This document shows positions 1 through 10,154 of a stretch of 64,000 nucleotides of DNA, piece by piece. A program made the translations under genes and the position numbers. The DNA lies in contig NC_058193.1 in NCBI RefSeq assembly GCF_907165205.1, forward strand, positions 7,006,001 through 7,070,000. Reading direction: 5' to 3'. Within the stretch, counting starts at the first letter, position 1. Every line of letters starts with the position of its first letter. Origin of the DNA: Coccinella septempunctata. Lineage: Eukaryota > Arthropoda > Insecta > Coleoptera > Coccinellidae. The notes beneath the pieces were generated by a model. It did no database searches. It was not told the origin of the DNA and was given only the letters and a program-made list of their open reading frames with translations.

Positions 1-412
1 TGCCTGCCTCATTTAAGGTTGGTATACTATGGTATGTTTTGTATTTGGAAAACCTGTTTACATGTTGATAGAATGTTCGTCCCTTATACATATGACTAAT
101 TCATGGTGTTGAGTTTCAGATGAATGAATCCTCATCTTCTCCAGGGTGGACCCTGGATGTAGCTGTTTTCTTCAGAACAGGATGAACACCTCAACTTTCG
201 TTAAGCGATCAATGATAATGCTCGATACACCTCGACCTAGGCTCCACCCTGGAAAGTCTGCTCGAACACTCATGTCTACTCACTTGGTATGGTCTACTCT
301 TTATAATATGTACTCTCATTGTTTCTCTTCTATATTCATTCATCGGACTCAACATGCATGTTAGTTTTCTCAGCCTTCAGCACATCTCAAAATCTACGAT
401 TAGAGATTTATT
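1..412. other. Unannotated flank, no gene seen
   Basis: I see no coding or repeat signal here apart from the 8-bp direct repeat gatttatt at 405-412, which is the left target-site duplication of the adjoining element. A short open frame at 146-364 has no recognisable domain. Confidence 0.5.
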
Positions 413-2708
413 CATAGATTAAATAGATGGATCATAAGCTATTTTCCAGACTGTTCATTTTTCAAATTATTCCCACTTCCAAAAACCACCAATGAAATGA
501 ATTTTCGCTTGTTTTCCCCTCCAGATCGCTTCTAAAAATTCTAAGACGGCGTGTGTATTTGTAATTGTCAAAATATTATTTCAATCATTCACGTCGTAAT
601 ATTTTGGAAAATAAGCAGCGATGTGCCGTAAAAACGTGTGTTTGAAATAAAAGTGCAATACACGAAAGAGGAAAGCGATTTATTTATTCTGGTAAGTTTT
701 TGATATTTTATTCTTGTTTGAGTTCACGACTTTATGAAATCAGGGGAGGGAGTTAGGGCACGCCAGGGTCGAATTAAGTTTGAATCCCATCTAATGATGG
801 GATTGAAATGTTGTTTTTATACAATCGAATAATTGATTTCAATTTTAGATTTCCCAGAAATGAAACCAGCCGACAGCAGTGGAGAGTTGCACTGGGTCTT
901 GAAAACAATTTACACTTCTCTTGTAATTTATACTCCAGACTTTAGTATAATGAGAGTAATCGACTTTTACCGTAAATTTGAAAAAAGATGCCATCCCGAG
1001 TGAGGTAAGGTAGGTAGTTTAATACTTATTTAACTCGCTTTATTGTCTGATTATCACTTTCTTTGGAATTTTGCAAGTGATTTCTGACTACTTCTGAACT
1101 TGAAATTTATAGTAGATTTTTTCTTATTATATAATGCTTTTTAGTATAAACATTCTTCCTGGTTTCGAGATGAACAGTAGAACGAGATTTTAATTGCTTC
1201 AATAATGTTGTAATTATAGCCAATACTGTGCCAAACCTGTTATCAGTACTGGAGTTTTTGAGGAAAATGGAAGGAAAATGGGAACAATATCAAGAAACAC
1301 GAATGCCAGTTCAGGATTTGCAGAAATGAAAGCTTCTTGTAGTTCAAGGATAAAACAAGTGAGGTACATACCTACCCAGGGAGGTATACAAAATTCCTTA
1401 TAAATTGCTATGTCAAATAGAACTCGTCTTAGGAATGAAAATCCATAAAAATGAGTTGAGGTCATGTTTGGAACTTTTTGTGAAAATTAAAAAAGTTTCC
1501 TTTATTTCTAAAATGTATTTCAATGTAAAAATTATGCTACTACTGTAATTATGATTACAATAATGACCATTCAGTTAGAGCTCGGATATTCCCATTATTT
1601 TTATGATTTATTAAATGAAAATGTCTGTTATCAGGATACCTCATATTTCGAAGTAAAACTTCAGTTGAAAAATTGTTGCAGGAGAAAAGCGGAGAACAGA
1701 AATAAAAAAACAGCTAATTGACGTCAGAAAACCGATTTAAGATTACGAGTGAGTCGTCAGTACTTCAAGAAAAAAGTTGCTGCCCTACAAGCAGTTCCTA
1801 ATTCATTGGAAAGAAAGATTCAAGATGAAAGCTTGGAAAGCTTTGCTTAAAAGTTACATTATTATTGAGATAGAGTTTACAGTTTCGTAAAATAACTCTT
1901 GATTATTATGCACTTCAACACCAAAAAGCACTTTCGAGGTGGTATAAAAATTTGAAACGGGAAGCAGGTTGTTGAATTAGGTATTTGAGTTGCTGAAAAA
2001 CACTGCTCTTTATTTTATATGCAATATAACATAATTCAATTTAAAACTGCCCGTAAAAAAATATTGATGCTTCATCTAGAATTGAGGGATTCTTTTATGA
2101 GTTACTGTATACAATAAGAAATCATTTCCTATTTCACAATCATTGGTTCATGTTTACAGTATTACATTACTGTTTCATTCCGCAAAATCTGTACGGAAGA
2201 CTTCAGGATTTCTTCAATGAAAAAACTCTTTTAGATTCTCATTATACAAATTCCATAAACTTCAGCTGCTTCCACTTCTATTGATTTGAAAATTAACCAT
2301 TCTAAAGGGAATTTTTTTCATGAAAGTAATTTTTGGTTTTCAGTTTATACTTAGTGAATAAAATTTCAAATAATCTGTATGTAGGTTAGGGTCATATTGA
2401 CTATTTGTGTATGGTAACATTGTATTCAAAATAAATTCTTTTTTACATAAGTTGTTTTGGTATTACATATTAGTTCTTCATCCCTTTGATTAGTTGTCAT
2501 AAGAAAAATACTCGAAATCTTTGCATTGAAACATATTTCCATTCGATATAAAATTATTGCTGACTACCTGAAATATTCACAGTGTGACTAGTTCTGAATC
2601 CGCCCCTGTCCAGTTCCCCCACCCAAGATATCCAAATTCATATTTATGGCAGTATTTTGTGAACGCGTTTTTGTCGAGATGCTCTATCTCCTGTTTTATT
2701 AATCTATG
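413..2708 (+). mobile_element. P-like (8-bp TSD) DNA transposon relic, copy 1
   Basis: The unit starts catagattaa and ends ttaatctatg, so it has short terminal inverted repeats. It is flanked by identical 8-bp direct repeats gatttatt (405-412 and 2709-2716). A second copy lies inverted at 10155-12869 and aligns along most of its length. CA...TG ends with an 8-bp duplication fit the P superfamily; hAT is the alternative. The interior is degenerate. A stretch near 1766-1850 (+) reads as a basic, coiled-coil-like peptide (FKKKVAALQAVPNSLERKIQ), and exon-like blocks with AG/GT edges occur (e.g. about 1217-1358). No intact transposase or THAP finger can be read, so the superfamily is an inference from ends and duplication length. 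Strand is tentative. Confidence 0.7.
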
Positions 2709-3059
2709 GATTTATTCAACTCATTACTCTCATGACTTCTTTTAATTTATCAATTGTTTCTTCTATTTTTCTGATGAACGTTCTAATCGTGCTAACTTGT
2801 AAGCAGTTCGTCTCTGTAAATGCTGAATTCATTGATAAATTTTTGCACTCTTCAAGATCATCTCAATGTATATGAATTATACTATGTTCTTCTCAGATTA
2901 ATTACGATTGTCCTCTTCATTTAATTAATTATTATTGAACTTCTCATTTAATTAGAATTTATTGCCCTTTTCATATTAGTTTTAATATTTTAGTGCTTCT
3001 CAAATTCATTAATTCTGTGCTTCTCATTTAACTTGTGCTACTCTTGTTCTACTCATACT
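2709..3059. other. AT-rich intergenic stretch
   Basis: Apart from the right target duplication gatttatt at 2709-2716, no coding or structured feature is seen. It may include the upstream part of the LTR-like repeat that follows. Confidence 0.4.
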
Positions 3060-3500
3060 TACATTAACATTATTGATCAACTCAAATTTAATGTATCGAT
3101 TTCTCGTTGATGATCAGACTCAGACATTGCAGTTTCACCTCGGGCCTATTTCTCTGTACTCTCGTGTCTTCTCTTTAAAATTCAGTATTCTAACCTTCGC
3201 ATTTTCTGATAGAATAAGGAGGCTCTCGCAATCAATTTTCAATTGATTGCCCTATCACTGTGTAACCGTTGTGTCGATATTGAATTTATTGAACTCCTCA
3301 ACGTCTAAGTCTGACATCAAGTGACTTCTCATTTGAACTGCTCTGGACCATCTCTTGTTTTTAATTGGATATTGTCTCTCTGAGTTTATAGATGTGGTTA
3401 ATATTAGTTGCTTTTACTGTATTAGCTTCATGCAGGTGACATATTCATTTTATGGTTGTGAATGATACTTAATAAATGTTTTTATACCATCTCCAACTCA
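3060..3500 (+). repeat. LTR-like repeat, forward copy
   Basis: This stretch matches the reverse complement of about 4148-4510. Matching landmarks include the palindromic core caatcaattttcaattgat and the tail aataaatgttttata. Its partner sits at the 3' end of a minus-strand gypsy relic, so both are read as long terminal repeats in opposite orientation. Shortly downstream, at 3593, a brief open frame begins MNTNFENFNELKFRLQ, which resembles the start of a gag but stops after 17 residues. Boundaries are approximate. Confidence 0.5.
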
Positions 3501-4147
3501 ATTATCTTTTAATACAGTCCACTACTCTTTAATTAAAAATCATAACACCCTCGATTTTTTAACACAACGAAAAACAAATTCTGGACACTGAGGATGAACA
3601 CCAACTTTGAAAATTTTAACGAATTAAAATTTCGATTACAAATATAGAACCTACTCAAACTTCACAGTTGGAATCAAATATTCCGTAGCTTTGTTAGTGG
3701 GCACTTTCACCTCGACTTTCTCTTCCGCTTTCTCTTTTATAGCACTAGGGGCACTATAGCACGTCTTCATTTGTCAAGCGAATGACTCGGAATGTGTCCG
3801 GTTCTGTGAGCATTACTATTTTTTTTTGCCTCCAGTAGGGTGCTAACCTTGCCTTCGAACCCTCCCCCTTTACCCGGGCTTGGGACCGGCAACATAGCCA
3901 CTGAACTACTCAATCCATCCAGCGACTATGCAGGCGGAGTTAATACTATAAGTATTTTGAATTTTTATACTAAAATTCGGAACTATGCTGATTGTTGTTG
4001 TTGAGTATGTCTCCATTGCTGATTTAATTTCCTAGAAAAGATGCAATTTTTTCACACTCAGCTTAGGCAATTTGTCAAAGTTGATTTCTCTGTTAGGGAG
4101 CCAATTTAGAGCTTTGCCTAGGGCGCCAGTTTGGCTAGCGGCGGCCC
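3501..4147. other. Degenerate repeat debris, no gene
   Basis: The region contains the short gag-like start noted for the preceding repeat and mixed repeat debris. A GC-rich end at about 4100-4148 (tagcggcggccctg), preceded by ggcgccagt, resembles the end of a hAT-type non-autonomous element, but its other end was not found. Confidence 0.35.
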
Positions 4148-4718
4148 TGGTATAAAAACATTTATTGTATATTGTTTACAATCATAAAATGAACATGTCA
4201 CCTGCCTGAAGCTAATACAGTAGTAAAAAACAAATATTAACAACATCTATAGACTCAGAGAGACATTATTCAACTAAAATAAAGAGATAATCGAGAGCAG
4301 TTCATTTGAAGTCAGACTTAGACTGTAAGGATTTCAATAAATTCAATATTAACACAACGGTTACACAGTGACAGAGCAATCAATTGAAAATTGATTGCGA
4401 GAGCCTCTTCATTCCATCAGAAAACCAGAAGGTTAGAAAAATGAATTTTAATGAGAACAACCGAGAGTAACAGTGAAATAGTCCAGACGTAAAACTATAC
4501 TGTAAGGTGATTGATCAGTAGAGTTGAATAATTTTATATTAAACAACTAATTTAAAATTCGTAATTTATTTATCTCTCTGACTACAGCACTTCTCTTAAT
4601 CAATCTGTCTATCTAACTAATCCTACCTCGTTGTCACCGTCATTATCATTTTGCATTGCGCATGATACATTATATCAATTAGAACATTGAACATAAATTA
4701 TTCTTCTCACTACCTTAC
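4148..4718 (-). repeat. 3' LTR of the old gypsy relic (minus strand)
   Basis: Reading the minus strand, a purine-rich tract (taggagggga) ends next to TGTAAGGTAG at about 4718. This is the usual layout of a polypurine tract followed by the 3' LTR. The upstream pol end at 4872-5137 supports this. The distal LTR end is truncated or obscured near 4148. Its inverted partner is at 3060-3500. Confidence 0.5.
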
Positions 4719-4871
4719 ATCCCCTCCTATAAGATCACAAACATCTTTACCTATAGATAATATACAGAATGTTTTACATAATCTACATCTATGCTATACA
4801 GAATGTCTTATAATATAATCTTACATAAGCTATCAAATACATATGTACAATCATTATAGGTTCACAAAATT

Positions 4872-5137
4872 TCAATTGCATGTATCATGAACAGAACTTC
4901 TTAAAAAGTAAGGATCCCTGGTTGGTGTTTCTTTGTTAACAGTTAAATTTTGCCTGTTTCGTCTATACAATTTACCTTACTCATCCTTAATTATAAAAGA
5001 TCTTGGTTCATCACAATTTTTTGAAATAATACCATTCTCCCACTCATCATTCAATTTGAACACCACTTTACTACCAACTTTTCCTTCTGGCAAGTTTTGT
5101 GTATGTTTATCATAGAAGAATTTTTGATTCTGTTGAC
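4872..5137 (-). pseudogene. Ty3/gypsy integrase C-terminus (relic)
   Basis: The minus-strand reading contains the C-terminal integrase signature of gypsy elements: YDKHTQNLPEGKVGSKVVF, then CDEPRSFI, then a YRRNRQNL end. One in-frame stop at 4977-4979 interrupts it, and the frame then runs on to a stop at 4872-4874. It continues directly from the integrase at 9318-9735: the two parts meet at the duplicated octamer ctgttgac, which flanks the MITE at 5138-9309. Role in the intact element: DNA binding and target joining during integration. Confidence 0.75.
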
Positions 5138-5408
5138 TAAGATGTCTAAAACACTGGTGTGTGCACTTGTCACTTTTTGCAAGCATCAACATTTCAGAAA
5201 ATCGGGGATATGGGATCAGTTTCGTGGCGGCGCCACCATGTCATTTGCTTCGTTCTATCCTTGTTCTACCAAAGGTCCAATGATACTCTCTCGTTTTATT
5301 TTGTTTTGCGTTGATATCGAATATCGATCAACGAGTGCAAAATATGAACTGGCCCATTTTGTCAGCTTTTAAGGAATATTTGTGCTTTACAGTTCAATTT
5401 TCGTTGTA

Positions 5409-8400
5409 TCAATCAATCATCATCATCAATCATCATCATTGCTGTATCCCGTTACCGGGAATAAATCTACAAAAAGAAGAAGAAGAAAAAAAAAAAAATT
5501 CGAACAGACTTGTAACTTCTTAGTGCTAGTTGCGACTGTGTGCCCTCCTGTGACTAAAGAGACCCAACCGTGACCTGCAGATCCTTCCACACTCAGGGCA
5601 TGGATAGTCTCCAACCAGATCTGGCCGCCGCTGTATCCTTCTCGATTCTCCATTATAACTGTGGACCAAAGACCTCCACTGTGACCTGTCTAACGCTAGT
5701 TGTTCCCAGTTATGATTAGCATTAACTGATTTTAGGGATTGATGTAGTGTATCCTTAAACCGCTTATACTGGCCTCCTGGTTTCCGGGCTCCCTCAGTGA
5801 GTTCGCCGTATAGAGCTATTTTGGGGAGTCCTGTGTCTTGCATCCTCAGAATGTGGCCGCTCCATCTGAGTCGGGCCCTCGTTACTTGAGTCTCAATTGT
5901 TGTACAACTCGCGCGCTGCAAGACTTCTGCATTCGAAACTTTGTGGAACCATCTGATGTGCATTATCTGTCTTAGATGACGTTGCTGCGTCTGTTCAAGC
6001 TGTTTAATATGTCGCCTGTAGGGAGTCCAGCTTTCGCTTCCGTAAAGCGTTGGGAGGACCACTGCTCTGTAAACAGCTGTCTTGGTCTTCAGATTGAGGT
6101 CGTGATTTTGGAACACTCTGTCCTTCAGCTTCCAGAATGCCCGTGATGCCGAATTGATACGGTTGTGTATTTCCGTGTCAAGGTTAGCCCTAGTATTTAT
6201 GAAGCTTCCCAAGTATTTGAACTGCTCGACCTGTTCTAGAGTTTCATTGTCCAGGCTGATATCTGTTTGAAGGCTTTCTGGCGGACTTACCAGGATTTTG
6301 GTCTTGTCAATATTGAGTCTAAGGCCTAAAGCTTCGTATATATGTTTATAGGTGTCCATCATTATCTGTAGATCCTCTGAGCTGCTAGCGATGAGTGAAC
6401 AGTCGTCTGCATATTGAAGTTCCGTGATAAACTTGGTACGGGTTTTTGCTCTGAGGCGCTTCAGGTTAAACAGGCCTCCATCAAATCTGAATCTTATCCC
6501 AACACCTCTTACGGGCATGCTCATGTCAGCAATTATCGATACAGCTATGGCGAAAATATTGAACAGTAAAGGCGCTAATACGCAGCCTTGTTTTATTCCA
6601 GAGTTGGTTGAGAAATGGTCGGTTGTAGAGCCATTATGCTGTATTCTAGCGGTGTTGTTGGTATGAGGCTTTTACACACTGCTAGGAATTTTTCGGGTAC
6701 TCCTAGACGTGCCATGATTTTCCAGAGCGCTCTCCGATTCACCGAGTCGAATGCCTTGCTTAAGTCGATGAAGGCTGTATAAATCCTTGATTGTTGTTCA
6801 CGGGCCTTTTCTTGTAGCTGTCGCAGTGTAAAAATTAGGTCCACCGTACCTCGATTTGGTCGAAAGCCGCACTGGGATTCAGGTAAAAGCCTCTCTAAGA
6901 GTGGAACCAGACAATTAGCCATAATCTTCGAGAGAATTTTACCGGCCCCATTAAGCAACGATATGCCCCTGTAATTGTTGCAATTCGACGTATCGCCTTT
7001 GTTCTTATAGAAGTTGATAACTAAAGCGTCTCTGAAGTCTTGTGGCACATCTCCCTCTTCCCAGATCTTGCGGAATAGTATTAGGAGACTATTGACAATG
7101 TCCTCATCCAAGGCTTTGAATATCTCCGCCGGAATGCCGTCTATACCAGGTGACTTATCATTTTTCATATTTTTAATCGCGCTTATGATTTCCGACATTG
7201 AAATTTCGTCATCAAGCGATGTCATCGGACTATACGCGGGAAGCAGGTCTAAAATGGATACATCCGAGTCGTTATTTTGATTCAAGACCTGTGAGTAATG
7301 CTCCTTCCATCTTTCGAGAATTTTTCTATCATCAGTTAGAATAGCTCCATGAGCATCTCTTATAGGAAAGCTAGCTTTTCTGCTTGGACCGTAAACAGTT
7401 TTAATAGCTTCGAAAAAACGCCTGTAGTCATGGTTATCAGCGTAAGCTTGTATTTCCCTAGCTTTTTCTTTCCACCAGGTGTCCTTGATTTTTCTTATTT
7501 CTTGACGGACCTCGCGTTTTATGTTTATGAAACCTATTTGGGCTGCAACATCGCCAGGCTTGTTAATTGCGGTTTTCATCGCTTTGTGTTTTGCGTCCAA
7601 AAGGGGTGCGATATGAGTTTCGCTGTCGGCAAACCAGTCTGGGGATTTTCGGGAGCGTTCTGTGCCCAGTATTTCTTTCGCTGTATTTGTAAGGGATGAC
7701 TTGAAACGGAGCCAATGAGTCTCAATGTCGTCGTTATAATCCGGTGGTGTTAGGCTATCTTTGACGGCAGCTGTGAATATGTCCTTTGTAGAAGGGTTTT
7801 GTAGTTTGGATATTTGAAGGCGCTCTCTTAGATACTTCGGCTTGCGTTGGTATTTTGGGCGCATTGAGATTTTCATTCTCGAGATTACCAGCCTATGATC
7901 AGTCCAGCACTCCAGATCTGCTCTGGGTTTAGTGACCAACACCTCTTTCAGATCTTTCCTTCTCACGATCACATAGTCGAGGGTATGCCAATGCCCTGAG
8001 CGTGGGTGGCGCCAGGTCCCCCTTGAATTGGGTCTCGTAATAAAATAGGTGTTCGTTATACACAGATTGTGTTCTGCACAAAGAGCCAGCAGACGTTCTC
8101 CATTCGAATTGATGCTGTCTGTGCCGTGTTTCCCTATTATTCCCGGCCATAGTTCTGAGTCTTGACCTCTGCCCACTCTAGCGTTGAAGTCTCCAAGGAG
8201 AATAATTCGTTCCCGTTTTGGGATTTTACTTAATGTAGCAACGAGTGTTTCGTAAAAAGTGTCCTTTAAGTTGTCAGAGGAGTTCAAAGTGGGTGCGTAT
8301 ACTGCAATGATGTTCACAAACGTGTTATTCGCTGCAGGAAAACGTAGGGTCATTAAACGTTCTGAGATACCAACTGGATTTTCGGTAAGTTTGGCGGCCA

Positions 8401-8597
8401 GGTCGTTTCTAATGGCAAAGCCTACGCCATGTTGTCTGATTTCGCCTTCCGGCAAGCCTTTCCAGAAAAAAGTATACGCTTGTTCTATCAAGCTACCTTC
8501 GTCCGAAAAGCGTGTTTCGCTTAAAGCAACTATTGCAATGGATGTTCGTTGCAGTTCCTTATCGATTAGGGCAGTACGCCTCTCTGGTCGGTCGGCC
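5409..8597 (-). mobile_element. 5'-truncated LINE inside MITE copy A
   Basis: The insertion is flanked by a 10-bp direct repeat tttcgttgta (5399-5408 and 8598-8607), found once in uninterrupted MITE copies. The 3' end (left, minus-strand reading) is a run of ATGATG/ATTG-like units rather than poly(A). The 5' end is truncated inside the endonuclease domain. This is the signature of target-primed reverse transcription of a non-LTR retrotransposon. Confidence 0.85.
5526..8597 (-). pseudogene. LINE ORF2: endonuclease-reverse transcriptase-zinc finger
   Basis: From the 5' side, the minus strand encodes part of an APE-type endonuclease (LLGDFNARVGRG, then a TLDYVIVRRKD and WTDHRLVISRMK end). A reverse transcriptase follows (PGIDGIPAEIFKAL, YRGISLLNGAGKILSKIM, GFRPNRGTVDLIF, FIDLSKAFDSVNRR, LQYADDCSL). 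Then come a long C-terminal region (YLGSFINTRANLD, YGSESWTPYRRH) and a terminal C2H2 finger (CPECGRICRSRLGLFSHRRAH). A one-base frameshift near 6655-6670 separates the RT fingers from the catalytic YADD part. The architecture matches the insect LINEs often annotated as 'craniofacial development protein 2-like', probably the RTE-like group. The 26 residues upstream in the same frame (8598-8677) are MITE sequence. Confidence 0.88.
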
Positions 8598-9317
8598 TTT
8601 CGTTGTAAAAACAAATCTGTCAATATTTCAACACTATCGAATAAGGGTTCGAATGAGGATTTATTGTTCTTCTTCAAGATAATTTCCGTTTGACAACTTG
8701 AATTCGTGAGGGGGTTAATTCAATATGATTTTAATAAAACACAGTTAATTGGTCAAATATCCAATATATTCAGTTGACGGAAAGGAAATTTTCACTATAT
8801 CTACTCAGGAAGAATATTTGAAGTAACAGACTCAAATGGATTTATGTAATTCTGATTCTCAATTCATGCTCACAATTCACATTAAGTATTTCCAATACAG
8901 TTTCTTTGAAATATTGCTGAAGTTTCCATAAAACTTAGCTATATCGGTCCCAAATGTTCGTTCATCTGATTTGGCTCTGCTTCAAATTTCAACAACACCG
9001 AATTCTTAGCTGTAGCTCTTGATTGTCCATACAGAAAACTGAACTTACTGAACGACATGTTGAATAATGAATGTTCTACACCCCTTTTTCGAAACTAATA
9101 CATTTTCACACACCAATAATCGCTTATAAATACAACATATTCGTACGTCGTAGGAAAGTATTCAAATTATTTCCAAATATCAAATGACAATGCTCTGTCA
9201 AATTCCAAACAGCGCTACCTACAGTGGGAAAAACGAAACTGATCCCATATCCCCACGAAATTAAAAACAAAATCGAATCAGTGAATACACCAGAGTTTTA
9301 GACATCTTACTGTTGAC

Positions 9318-10050
9318 GCAATTTTAAAGTATTATGCAATTCTTGTTTTTTCATTAGTTTGGGTTCAAGCAAGGTATCCACAGTTGGTAGATTGTCTTTC
9401 AGACGTCTATTGAAAAGTATTTGGGCCGGTGACAAGCCAATACCTGATATTGGAGTATTTCTATACTTTAAAAGATAAAAATCCAGATTTCCTCCCTCAG
9501 CTTGACATTTCTTCAACATATTTTTGCAAATGTTTACACATTTTTCAGCTAACCCGTTGCCTCGAGGATAGTTCGGGCTGGATGTTATAAAAGTTGTATT
9601 ATATTCGCCAAGAAACTCTTTTAGATGAACTGAATTGAAAAGTTGATTATCCGCTACTAGATAATCAGGGAAACCATGACAAGAAAAAACCTTCATTAAC
9701 ACTCTGGACACTTCTTGTGCCGTTTTGAACCTCATGCTCCTCTACTCGATCCATTTTGAATAATAGTCCATTATTGCCAAAAATGTTTTCCCCTTGTATT
9801 CGCAAATATCAGCACCAATTCTTTGCCACGGTCTTTCAGGTATATCATGAGATAACATAGGTAACCGAGGGTTGTTATTTTTGAATTTCAGGCAAACATG
9901 ACAATTATTCACATAATCAACTATATCTCTACTTATATTTGGCCAGTAAACACTTTCATTTGCCCTATTCCTACATTTATTTATGCCTAAATGAATGGGT
10001 TCATCAGTCTGATCAACAAGGAGAGATGAATTCGACGTGGTTATCAACTT
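9318..10050 (-). pseudogene. Ty3/gypsy integrase core (relic)
   Basis: Two minus-strand frames, split by a frameshift near 9736-9741, encode the HHCC finger (HLGINKCRNRANESVYWPN, then CHVCLKFK) and the catalytic core of a gypsy integrase. First-aspartate motif: GADICEYKGKTFLAIMDYYS; second: YLVADNQLFNS (asparagine follows the aspartate where most relatives have an NG pair); glutamate motif: RGNGLAEKCVN. The protein then runs to 9318, where the MITE at 5138-9309 splits it from its C-terminus. Upstream, at 10050-10154, the frame is broken. The P-like copy 2 follows, with target duplication gactacac starting at 10147. Confidence 0.8.
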
Positions 10051-10154
10051 TAATTATAACCTCGTTCAAAGATTTCAATGCAGAATCTTTACCGAAAATT
10101 ATATAACCTAGTGCTACGAAGTGGATAAAATTTTGCAAACACTACTGACTACAC

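Larger units (their letters stand above)
5138..9309 (+). mobile_element. 8-bp-TSD MITE, copy A (carries a LINE)
   Basis: The element starts taagatgtctaaaac-a-ctggtgt and ends with the inverted form (acaccagagttttagacatctta), giving about 24 bp of near-perfect terminal inverted repeat. The direct repeat ctgttgac flanks it at 5130-5137 and 9310-9317. Without the LINE at 5409-8597 and its 10-bp duplication it is about 0.97 kb and has no transposase, so it is non-autonomous. Two further copies are at 11837-12727 and 18060-34969. The 8-bp duplication points to hAT or P superfamily; the ends do not decide. It is inserted in the minus-strand gypsy relic. Confidence 0.85.

Noticed and set aside
146..364. 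72-codon open frame near the left edge
   Set aside because: No domain or splice context.
1214..1465. Frame conserved between the two P-like copies (also 11003-11251)
   Set aside because: Conservation follows from DNA identity of the copies; it lacks a transposase motif and may be antisense to the true gene.
8598..8677. N-terminal extension of the LINE open frame
   Set aside because: These codons are MITE sequence beyond the 10-bp target duplication; the open frame is chance.
8259..8693. Plus-strand 144-codon open frame
   Set aside because: It is antisense to the LINE endonuclease region and has no domain of its own.
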